From the NCBI RefSeq assembly GCF_014653695.1, contig NZ_BNAR01000004.1, positions 700,645 to 764,644 on the forward strand: 64,000 bases of DNA, read 5' to 3'. This document shows positions 32,889-40,112 of the stretch, piece after piece (position 1 is the stretch's first letter; every line of letters starts with the position of its first letter). The stretch comes from Lentzea cavernae. GTDB taxonomy: Bacteria > Actinomycetota > Actinomycetes > Mycobacteriales > Pseudonocardiaceae. Below the pieces are notes generated by a model that was not told the DNA's origin, did not search any database, and saw only the letters and a list, made by a program, of their open reading frames with translations. Both the position numbers and the translations under genes were made by a program.

Positions 32889-33006
32889 CGCGCCAGCCTA
32901 GATCGTCCTGTCCGGACTCGTCCGGTCAACGTCCCAGACCGGGCGAACCGGGCAACGGCAGGCGCCTGACGTGGGCACTGGAACAGCAGACCCCGCACAA
33001 CGCCAA

Positions 33007-33042
33007 GGCGCGGCCCCACCGAAACCCCGGCGAGACCGCGCC
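33007..33042 (-). terminator. hairpin downstream of the NRPS operon
   Basis: GGCGCGG and CCGCGCC form a 7-bp stem around a GC-rich interior, 13 nt after the MbtH stop. A second perfect palindrome CAGGCGCCTG lies at 32959-32968. They are plausible ends of the long leftward transcript. Confidence 0.45.
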
Positions 33043-33054
33043 CCTGCCTACCGG

Positions 33055-33285
33055 CTACCGACCGGCGGCCTGCCGGTCCAACTGCTCGCGGACGCTGCGC
33101 GGCCGCATGTCCGTCCAGTGCTCGTTCACGTAGTCGAGGCAGGCCTGCCGGGTGTCCTCGCCGTGGACCACGGTCCACCCGTCGGGCACGGTGGCCAGCG
33201 TCGCCGGCCAGAGGGCGTGCTGGTCCTCGGCGTTGACCACCACGAAGAAGCGGCCGTCCTCGTCGTCAAAAGGGCTCGTGCGCAT
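33055..33285 (-). CDS. mbtH: MbtH-like protein, NRPS adenylation partner
   Basis: The 76-residue protein has the family signatures NAEDQHALWP (normally NxExQxSLWP) and TVVHGEDTRQACLDYVNEHWTDMRPRS. MbtH-like proteins bind and activate adenylation domains. It is the last gene of the cluster, 13 nt after the first oxygenase, and should serve NRPS-A and NRPS-B. Start ATG 33285 matches the family N-terminus. Confidence 0.95.
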   Translation of the reverse strand: MRTSPFDDEDGRFFVVVNAEDQHALWPATLATVPDGWTVVHGEDTRQACLDYVNEHWTDMRPRSVREQLDRQAAGR

Positions 33286-33298
33286 CGGGAATTCCTGA

Positions 33299-34330
33299 CT
33301 AGTAGATGGTGCGGTCGTCGGCGGTGCGGCGGTGTGCGCGCGACTTGCGGAGGTCGCGGGCGATGTTCAGGCGCGTGAGCCAGCGGTCGGTGCCGTCGAA
33401 GCGGGCCGTGAACGGCTCACGGCCGTGGGTGCCGCGGTAGTTGTCGAGGAACAGGACCTCGCCGGGCTTCAACGCGTAACCGGTGATGGCGGCGTCGATG
33501 GCCTTGACGATGGTGTCGAGTGCGGCGGCTGCCTCGGGGTCGGAGGCCGGGACCTCCATGAAGTACGGGTCGAGGCGCAGGTACGGGTCCTCCTGCGGGC
33601 CGAACAGGACGGCGATGGGCTCGGGGTTGACGTCCAGGCCGGAGATCCACTCGTAGCTGCGGTCGCGCAGGCGGCGCAGTTGCTCGTCGCCGTCGTCGTT
33701 CTGGCGGTTGGCGGCGAGGTGGGAGCGGTCCGGGCGGATCGGGAAGCGTTCCTGGCGCAGGACTTCCACCACGTCGTCGGGCAGCGAGACGCCGTCCAAC
33801 GAGCCGTAGGTGGTGTTGACGCCGTCGGGGTTGCGCAGGCACATGAGGCCCACGTAGTCCGTGCGCATCGGGTGGAACGCGTCCTCGATGTGCCACGTCA
33901 GCAGCTCCTCGCTGCCGGAGCCGAGCTGCTCGTACTGGTGCTCCTTGATGGGAAACACGTCGTGCAGCAGCCGGCCGTCCTGCTGGGTGGACCACGCGAT
34001 CGGGTCGCCCAGCAGGGACGCGCACAGGTAGAAGAACAGGTCCTCCGCCAGCGTGGGCCTGCCCGCGCCGCCGCAGTCCTTCCAGTGCGCGGGCGTCGGG
34101 CCGATGGCGTCGTCGTCGATCTTGTAGCCGCCGATGACGCACAGCGGGTGCGGCTCGGTCAGGCGGAACTCCAGCAGGCCCGCGCGGAGGGCGCGGGGCA
34201 GTTCGTGCGCGATGACCGTGGCCTCGCGGACGAACGCGGGGTCCTCCACCGTGCCGTACCTCGACGCCAGTGAGGCGACCAGGGCGTCGGCCTCGGCGAC
34301 GTCGGATGCGGACAGGTCAATTCTGAACAC
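33299..34330 (-). CDS. Fe(II)/2-oxoglutarate amino acid hydroxylase, VioC/AsnO-like (probable arginine beta-hydroxylase)
   Basis: The 343-residue clavaminate-synthase-like oxygenase carries the iron triad His147-x-Glu149 (TWHIEDAFHP) and His302 (NYRGTHGREPF). Arg320 lies in DRWLTRLNIARDLRKS for 2-oxoglutarate. VioC, OrfP and AsnO relatives hydroxylate C3 of free Arg or Asn. The gene abuts the VioD-like PLP enzyme (14-nt overlap at 34317-34330), the classic pair that turns Arg into 3-hydroxy-Arg and then capreomycidine. Arginine is therefore the favoured substrate, by inference. Orn, citrulline or Asn cannot be excluded by sequence alone. Confidence 0.88.
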   Translation of the reverse strand: MFRIDLSASDVAEADALVASLASRYGTVEDPAFVREATVIAHELPRALRAGLLEFRLTEPHPLCVIGGYKIDDDAIGPTPAHWKDCGGAGRPTLAEDLFFYLCASLLGDPIAWSTQQDGRLLHDVFPIKEHQYEQLGSGSEELLTWHIEDAFHPMRTDYVGLMCLRNPDGVNTTYGSLDGVSLPDDVVEVLRQERFPIRPDRSHLAANRQNDDGDEQLRRLRDRSYEWISGLDVNPEPIAVLFGPQEDPYLRLDPYFMEVPASDPEAAAALDTIVKAIDAAITGYALKPGEVLFLDNYRGTHGREPFTARFDGTDRWLTRLNIARDLRKSRAHRRTADDRTIY

Positions 34331-35435
34331 GGGCCTTCTCCCCCACTAGTGCGAGCGTTTCGAGGCCTCGGGCGAACGAGGCGGCGGGACCGCCGTAACC
34401 CAGCCGGACGCGGGTCGGGTCCCCGAAGCACGTCCCCGGGACGAGGAGCGTGCGGTGTTCTCGGGCCAGTTCGTGGCAGAAATCGGTGGTGTCGGTCTGG
34501 CCGAGCAGCCGCGGGAACGTCGTGACGCCGCCCATCGGCTCCGGCAGGTCGACGAGGTCCGGGTGCTCGGCGGCCCAGGACCGCAGCAGCGCCAGGTTCT
34601 TCCGCGCGTTGTCCATGCGCGGCCCCACCAGCAGATCGGCCTTCTGGGCGACCCGCGTGGCGAGGAGCTCCACCAACGGCGAGAGGTGCAACGTCATGCG
34701 GTCGCGCAGGTCGAGCGTGCCGCGCAGGACGTCCTCGGGCCCGATGGCCCAGCCGACCCGCAGCCCCGGCAGGCCGTAGCCCTTCGACAGCGTGCCGATC
34801 GAGATCGCCTTGTCGTAGTCGTGCACCGGGTCGACCAGCGGCTCGCCCTCCACGACCATCTCGCGGAAGGCCTGGTCCCACACCAGGTACGCGCCGGCCT
34901 CGCGGCAGATCTCGACGAATTCGTCGCGCTGCTCCGGCGTGAGCGACGCGCCCGTCGGGTTGTGCGGGAAGTTCACGACGACGGCCTTGGCGCCGTCGAC
35001 CACCGCGCGCAGGTCGTCCAGGTCAGGGCGGAAGCCGTTCTCCGGCCGCAGCGGCCACACCCGCAGATCGCACCCCATGGACCGGGCGATCGACGTGTGC
35101 GTGTGGTAGGTCGGCTCGGTCACGACCACGGCGTCCGAGGGGTCGAGCAACGTGCTCAGCACGAGGTAGATCGCCTCGCTGCCGCCGTGCGTGACCATGA
35201 CCTTGTCGGGGTCACCGGTCCCCCACTGCCGCGCGATGGCAGTGCGCACTTCCTCGCTGCCGAACGACGTGCTGTCGCGGAACACCACGGAGTCGAGCTC
35301 GTCGGTGCTGATGCCGAGCATCGCCCGCAGGTCGGCGAGCGAGTAGTCCTCGACCCCGCTGCTGCCGATGTCGTCGTCCACCGCGAAGTAGTACAGACGC
35401 ATCCAGTCCTCGAGAGGTGCTGGTTCGAACTTCAT
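34317..35435 (-). CDS. PLP-dependent capreomycidine synthase-like enzyme (VioD family)
   Basis: This is a 372-residue fold-type I enzyme. PLP lysine is Lys218 in SIGTLSKGYGLPGLRVGW; other motifs are THGGSEAIY, VVNFPHNPTGAS and VPGTCFGDPTRVRLG. The opening APLEDWMRLYYFAVDDDIGS followed by SGVEDYSL, and WPLRPENGFRPDLDDLRAVV, closely recall VioD, which performs elimination of 3-hydroxyarginine water and intramolecular guanidine attack to give L-capreomycidine. Related enzymes form enduracididine. ATG 35435 has AAGGAG upstream. Position between an oxygenase and the exporters suggests it makes a cyclic arginine building block for the NRPS. Confidence 0.85.
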   Translation of the reverse strand: MKFEPAPLEDWMRLYYFAVDDDIGSSGVEDYSLADLRAMLGISTDELDSVVFRDSTSFGSEEVRTAIARQWGTGDPDKVMVTHGGSEAIYLVLSTLLDPSDAVVVTEPTYHTHTSIARSMGCDLRVWPLRPENGFRPDLDDLRAVVDGAKAVVVNFPHNPTGASLTPEQRDEFVEICREAGAYLVWDQAFREMVVEGEPLVDPVHDYDKAISIGTLSKGYGLPGLRVGWAIGPEDVLRGTLDLRDRMTLHLSPLVELLATRVAQKADLLVGPRMDNARKNLALLRSWAAEHPDLVDLPEPMGGVTTFPRLLGQTDTTDFCHELAREHRTLLVPGTCFGDPTRVRLGYGGPAASFARGLETLALVGEKARVQN

Positions 35436-35449
35436 CAGGACGGCTCCTT

Positions 35450-37234
35450 TCAGCGGTAGGCCGAGGACTGCAGGTCGTACAGCTCGGCGTAGAGGTCGGG
35501 GTGGGCCATGAGTTCGGCGTGGCTGCCCACCTCGCGGATGCGGCCGCCGTCGAGCACGACGATCAGGTCCGCCATGCGCACGGTCGAGAACCGGTGCGAC
35601 ACGAGGAGAGTCACGGTTCCCCGCGACTTGCCCTCACGAGCGGCCTCGGCGAACCGTTCGAACAACGCGTGCTCGGTCTGCGGGTCGAGTGCCGCGGTCG
35701 GTTCGTCGAACACCGCCAGCAACGGGTCGGTGCGCAGCAGGCCGCGGGCGAGCGCCAGCTTCTGCCACTGCCCGCCGGACAGCTCGACACCGCCGTCCCA
35801 CTCCCGGCCCAGCTGCGTGTCGAGGCCGTGCGGCAGACCGTCCACAACGGACGTCGCCCCGGCCCTCGCGAGAGCCCCCTGCAGCGCGGCGTTGTCGTTG
35901 ATCGAGCTGGTCTGCGCCACACCGATCGCCTCACGGGCGGGCAGCCGCAGCTCCACGAAGTCCTGGAACGCACCGGTGAGGCGCGAACGCCAGTCCGGAA
36001 CGGGGAAACGGCGCAGGTCGACGCCGTCGACCTGGATCTCGCCCTCGTCCGGCTCGTAGAAGTCGCACAACAGCTTCACGAGCGTCGACTTGCCCGCGCC
36101 GTTCTCGCCCACCAGCGCCACCACGGAGCCCGCCGGCAGGTGCAGCGAGACACCGTCGAGGACGGTCCGCTCACTGCCCGGGTAGCGGTAGGTGACGTCG
36201 ACGAGGTCGATGCCGTGGTTCAGCGACGCGGGCGGCGCGACCGGTTCGTCGGGCTGCTTGGCGGCGGAGGCGGCGAACCGCTCGAGCCACAGGTAGCGCT
36301 TGGCCTGCTTGAGGCACCACAGGAAGTCGCCGCTGTAACCGACGGACGTGGCGACGACCGCGGCCATCTCGATGGTCAGGCCCACCACCATCACGACGTC
36401 ACCGGGAGTCGCGCGACCGTCGACGGCGAGCCAGACCACCAGTGCGATGGCACCGAAGAACCCCGCCGCGTTGATCACGGCGTCGATGCTCTTCAACGCC
36501 GCCCCGCGCCAGGCGGCCCGGTTGCGGGTGTCGAGCACCTCGTCGGACACGGCGTGGTGCCGGCGGACGAGTTCCCTGGTGAGCCCGAAGATCCGCAGCT
36601 CCTTGCCCGCACCGGCGGTCGTGCCGATGTCGAACAGGTGGCGGCGCAGCCGCTCGGGTTCGCCGGTGTCCTCCTGGGCGTCGACCGCGAGGTCGTTGGC
36701 CCGGCTGGTGATCCACAGCGAGATGAACGCCAGCAGTGCCAGGGAGATCAGCGCCGGGTGGACGTCCGCGAGCAGCAACGCCGTCGTGCCGAAGCCGACG
36801 ATCGCGCTGATCAGACCGGCCGTCGCGTTGGTCATCTCGGCGAGGCTCTCGCGCTCCTCGCGCAGGAGCTGGATCTGGTCCAGGTACTTCGGGTTCTCGT
36901 GCGGCGCGAGGCTGCCGATCCCGCCGAGCAGGCGCATCAACGTCCTGTCCGACAACGCTTGCGTGCGTTCCAACACTGCGAACACGCAGTGGGCGTTGTA
37001 GTACTGGGCGACGATGAGCAACCCGGTCGCGGCGGCGATGCCGAACCCGGCGGTGAGCGCCTGCTCCAGGTTCCCGTCCTTGGCGGCGTCGACGAGCTTG
37101 CCCGCGCTGTAGGCGATCAGCGGGCCGGTGAGCGCGAGCGCGATCTCCGTGACGATCTGGAAGACCGCGTGCCAGCGCGCCGCGCGGAACCCGAAGCTGA
37201 TGGTGGTGAGGAAGGCCTTCCAGGTGTCACGCAT
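35450..37234 (-). CDS. ABC transporter, fused permease-ATPase (exporter half 1)
   Basis: The 594-residue half transporter has an N-terminal six-helix domain (residues ~1-330) and a C-terminal nucleotide-binding domain. The latter has an intact Walker A (GENGAGKST), Q-loop (GAFQDF), signature (LSGGQWQ), Walker B (LLAVFDEPTAALD) and H-loop (VSHRFSTV). It is expected to pair with the next protein as a heterodimeric exporter of the peptide or its precursor. ATG 37234 overlaps the partner gene by 8 nt, so expression is coupled. Confidence 0.9.
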   Translation of the reverse strand: MRDTWKAFLTTISFGFRAARWHAVFQIVTEIALALTGPLIAYSAGKLVDAAKDGNLEQALTAGFGIAAATGLLIVAQYYNAHCVFAVLERTQALSDRTLMRLLGGIGSLAPHENPKYLDQIQLLREERESLAEMTNATAGLISAIVGFGTTALLLADVHPALISLALLAFISLWITSRANDLAVDAQEDTGEPERLRRHLFDIGTTAGAGKELRIFGLTRELVRRHHAVSDEVLDTRNRAAWRGAALKSIDAVINAAGFFGAIALVVWLAVDGRATPGDVVMVVGLTIEMAAVVATSVGYSGDFLWCLKQAKRYLWLERFAASAAKQPDEPVAPPASLNHGIDLVDVTYRYPGSERTVLDGVSLHLPAGSVVALVGENGAGKSTLVKLLCDFYEPDEGEIQVDGVDLRRFPVPDWRSRLTGAFQDFVELRLPAREAIGVAQTSSINDNAALQGALARAGATSVVDGLPHGLDTQLGREWDGGVELSGGQWQKLALARGLLRTDPLLAVFDEPTAALDPQTEHALFERFAEAAREGKSRGTVTLLVSHRFSTVRMADLIVVLDGGRIREVGSHAELMAHPDLYAELYDLQSSAYR

Positions 37235-39074
37235 CGGTGCCTCCCACCGGCTGGAAGCGCTCCGCCTGCAGGCGGAACAGGTGGGCGTAGCGGCCGTCGA
37301 GCTCCATCAGCTCGTCGTGGCCACCGGCCTCGACGGCCTGCCCCTCGGACACGACCACGATCCGGTCCGCGCGCCGCACGGTGGAGAAGCGGTGCGAGAT
37401 GATGATCGTGGTGAGGCCCTGGGTGAGGTCCAGGAACCGTTCGTACAGCTCGGCTTCCGCGCGCACGTCGAGCGCCGCGGCGGGCTCGTCGAGCACGAGG
37501 ACCTTGGCGCCCGCCTCGACGGCGAACATCGCACGCGCCAGCGCGACGCGCTGCCACTGCCCGCCGGAGAGGTCCACGCCGTCGCTGTAGGCCTGCGACA
37601 GCACGGTGTCCCAGCCGTTCGGCAACGACTCGATCAGGTCGCCGATCCCGGCTCGTTCGGCGGCGCGGCGCAGCATGTCCTCGTCGCCCGCGTGCTCGGG
37701 AGCGCCGAGACCGATGTTGTCGCGCACCGGCAGGTGGTAGCGGGTGAAGTCCTGGAACAGCACGGCGACGCGGCCGCGCCACTCCTCCGGGTCGAGGCTC
37801 GCGAGGTCGGCGCCGTCGACGGTGATCTTGCCGCCGGTGGGCTCGTAGAACCCGGCCAGCAGCTTCACCAGCGACGTCTTGCCCGCGCCGTTGTCCCCGA
37901 CGATCGCCAGCGACCGCCCGGCGGGGATGACGAGATCCAGTCCTCTGTGGACGTCCCGGTCACCGCCGGGATAGCGGAAGTGCACGCCCTCGTAGCGGAT
38001 CTCCTGCGCCGGCACGTCCGCGCCGACCGGGAGCCCGGACTGGGGAGGTCCGCTGTCCGCGAGCCGCTTCTCCAGGGAGAGCAGCTTCGGCACGGTGACG
38101 GCGGCGTTGGACAGGTACAGGTGCTCGTCGCCGACCGCGTACTCGTTCGCGTTGGCCAGGGCCTCCACGAACACCGCGAGAGCGGCGAGCGTCAGGTCGC
38201 CCTTCACCGCCGCGTAGGCCAGCAGGCCGTACGACAGCACGTTGATGACCATGATCGCGGACGCGGAACCGAGCACCATGCCGGCCCTCGGGCGCCGTGC
38301 CTTGCGGATCGGCCCGATCCCCGCCGCCCACAACGTGTCGAACCGCGTGACGAGCCAGTCGAGCACACCCCACAGCCGCACCTCCTTGGCGGGCGGCGGG
38401 TCGAGCGCGAGGTCCCTGACGTACTCGGCCTGGCGGAGCTGGGCGCTCTGCCCGAAGCCCTCCTCGCCGACGCGCAGGTAGTCGCGCTGCATCCGGTAGA
38501 CGATGATCGGCCAGACCACGAGCCACAGCGCGCCGAGCCACCAGTGGAACCAGGTGAGCACGGCCGCCGAGCCGACGGCCCGCAGCCACGACGTGAGCAC
38601 CTCCGGCAGGGCCTCGACGGTCTGGCCGGGCCGGTGCGCGCTCATGCCGAGGCCGCGCACGATGCGGACCTCGTCGATGACGTCGGAGTCCTCGAGGTGG
38701 GAGATGCCCCGCGGCCTGCCCAGCGCGGTGAGCACGACCTCCTGCAGGTATCTGTCGACGTCGCGCCCGAGCGTCGACACGGCGGCCCGCAGCAGCGGCG
38801 ACGTGAGGCGCTCCAGGAGGATCGCGACCGCGACGGCGATCAGCAGGCTGCCGACCCGGTCGGCGGCCGCCGAGCCGGCACCGTCCCTGGTGGCGTCGGG
38901 GATGGCGCCGATGAGCAGTCCGGTGAGGACGGCGATCCCGATGGGCAGGACGGCGCCCACCACCACGCCACCCGCCAGGAGCACCGTGCGCGGCCGGCTG
39001 ACCCTGGGCAGGACCCGGAGGACGGCGATGATGCCCTTGGCGGTGGGCGGGAGGCTGTGGAGCGGGTTCGGCAT
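37227..39074 (-). CDS. ABC transporter, fused permease-ATPase (exporter half 2)
   Basis: The 615-residue half transporter has the same order. Membrane domain ~1-350; ATPase motifs are GDNGAGKTS (Walker A), LFQDF (Q-loop), LSGGQWQ, VLVLDEPAAALD (Walker B) and ISHRFSTV. Both halves have intact ATPase sites, so neither looks like a degenerate partner. Shared features (GAGKx, QDF, SGGQWQ) suggest the two arose by duplication. A self-resistance or export role in the NRPS cluster is inferred from context. ATG 39074 is 14 nt after the second oxygenase gene. Confidence 0.9.
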   Translation of the reverse strand: MPNPLHSLPPTAKGIIAVLRVLPRVSRPRTVLLAGGVVVGAVLPIGIAVLTGLLIGAIPDATRDGAGSAAADRVGSLLIAVAVAILLERLTSPLLRAAVSTLGRDVDRYLQEVVLTALGRPRGISHLEDSDVIDEVRIVRGLGMSAHRPGQTVEALPEVLTSWLRAVGSAAVLTWFHWWLGALWLVVWPIIVYRMQRDYLRVGEEGFGQSAQLRQAEYVRDLALDPPPAKEVRLWGVLDWLVTRFDTLWAAGIGPIRKARRPRAGMVLGSASAIMVINVLSYGLLAYAAVKGDLTLAALAVFVEALANANEYAVGDEHLYLSNAAVTVPKLLSLEKRLADSGPPQSGLPVGADVPAQEIRYEGVHFRYPGGDRDVHRGLDLVIPAGRSLAIVGDNGAGKTSLVKLLAGFYEPTGGKITVDGADLASLDPEEWRGRVAVLFQDFTRYHLPVRDNIGLGAPEHAGDEDMLRRAAERAGIGDLIESLPNGWDTVLSQAYSDGVDLSGGQWQRVALARAMFAVEAGAKVLVLDEPAAALDVRAEAELYERFLDLTQGLTTIIISHRFSTVRRADRIVVVSEGQAVEAGGHDELMELDGRYAHLFRLQAERFQPVGGTDA

Positions 39075-39088
39075 GACTTCCGTATCCG

Positions 39089-40099
39089 TCAGATGAGGCG
39101 GGCGGTCGCCGAGGCGCGCCGCTCGTGGGACTTCCGCAGGTCGGTCGTGATGCTGACCCGCTTGAGCCAGCGGTCCGTGCCGTCGTAACGGGCCTGGAAC
39201 GCCTGCCTGCCGTGCGCGAGGCGGTGGTTGTTGATGATCAGCACGTCACCGGGCGTCAGGGCGACGTCCAGGCAGGACGCCTCCAGGAGGTCGCTGACGG
39301 CCTGCAGCGCCCTGCGCGCCGCCGGGTCCTTCGGGATCTCCATGAAGTACGGGTCGATGCGGATGTACGGGTGCTCGCGCGACCCGTAGAGCACCGCGAC
39401 GCGGTTGTCGTCGGCCTTCATGTCGTCGATCTCGGAGAACTCGGCGTCGACGCCCTTGGTGACGTTGTGCTTCGCCAGGTGCGAGTCGTCCGGCCGGATG
39501 AGGAAGTTCGGCTCGTGCAGCAGCGTGAGTACGTCGGCGTCGAGCGACCGCAGGTCCGGCTCCGACACGATCGTCGCGACCTGGTCGGGGTTGCGCAGGC
39601 ACTCCAGCAGCAGGTAGTCCGCGCGCCACGGGTGGAACGCGTCCTCGGTGTGCAGCGTGAGCGTGTCGGTGCTGCCGATGCCCATCTGCTCGGTCTCGAA
39701 GCCCTGGATGGGGAAGATGTCGTGCACGAGCCGGGCGTCCTGCTGGGTCTTCCAGCCGAACGGCTCACCGAGCAGGGACCCGTGCAGCAGCAGGAGGATC
39801 TCCTCGGCGAACTCCGGGGTCGGCACCGGCCGGCCGCGCCAGTGCTCCGGCGTCGGGCCGATGCGCGCGTCGTCGATGTTGTGGCCGCGGACCACGGCGT
39901 AGCCCAGCTCGTCCTCGAGCGCGAAGTCGCGCAGGAAGCGGCGCTGGCCCACGGGCAGTTCGGCGGCGAGCAACGGCAGGTCGCGCAGCAGCTGCTCGTC
40001 CGCCGGGCCCGAGTACTCCTTGGCGAGGCGCAGCGTCAGGTTCTCGGCCTCCGCGGCCTCTTCCGACGACAGGGTGTAGATCCGTTTGGGCGTGGACAA
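39089..40099 (-). CDS. second Fe(II)/2-oxoglutarate amino acid hydroxylase, VioC/AsnO-like
   Basis: The 336-residue paralogue of the oxygenase at 33.3 kb has iron ligands His150-x-Glu152 (LTLHTEDAFHPWRAD) and His296 (NNHRLAHGRQAF). Arg314 in DRWLKRVSITTDLRKS binds 2-oxoglutarate. The middle loop (~residues 200-235) differs strongly from the first paralogue, so a different substrate or carbon is likely: for instance Orn, Arg C4, or another NRPS building block. TTG 40099 has GGGGGAG upstream. It starts 13 nt after the NRPS-A stop and before the exporters. Confidence 0.87.
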   Translation of the reverse strand: MSTPKRIYTLSSEEAAEAENLTLRLAKEYSGPADEQLLRDLPLLAAELPVGQRRFLRDFALEDELGYAVVRGHNIDDARIGPTPEHWRGRPVPTPEFAEEILLLLHGSLLGEPFGWKTQQDARLVHDIFPIQGFETEQMGIGSTDTLTLHTEDAFHPWRADYLLLECLRNPDQVATIVSEPDLRSLDADVLTLLHEPNFLIRPDDSHLAKHNVTKGVDAEFSEIDDMKADDNRVAVLYGSREHPYIRIDPYFMEIPKDPAARRALQAVSDLLEASCLDVALTPGDVLIINNHRLAHGRQAFQARYDGTDRWLKRVSITTDLRKSHERRASATARLI

Positions 40100-40112
40100 G
40101 GACTGCTCCCCC

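Noticed and set aside
32889..33054. Promoter for trkH from TTGACC near 32930 on the minus strand
   Set aside because: No convincing -10 element at standard spacing was found, so it is not listed as a feature.
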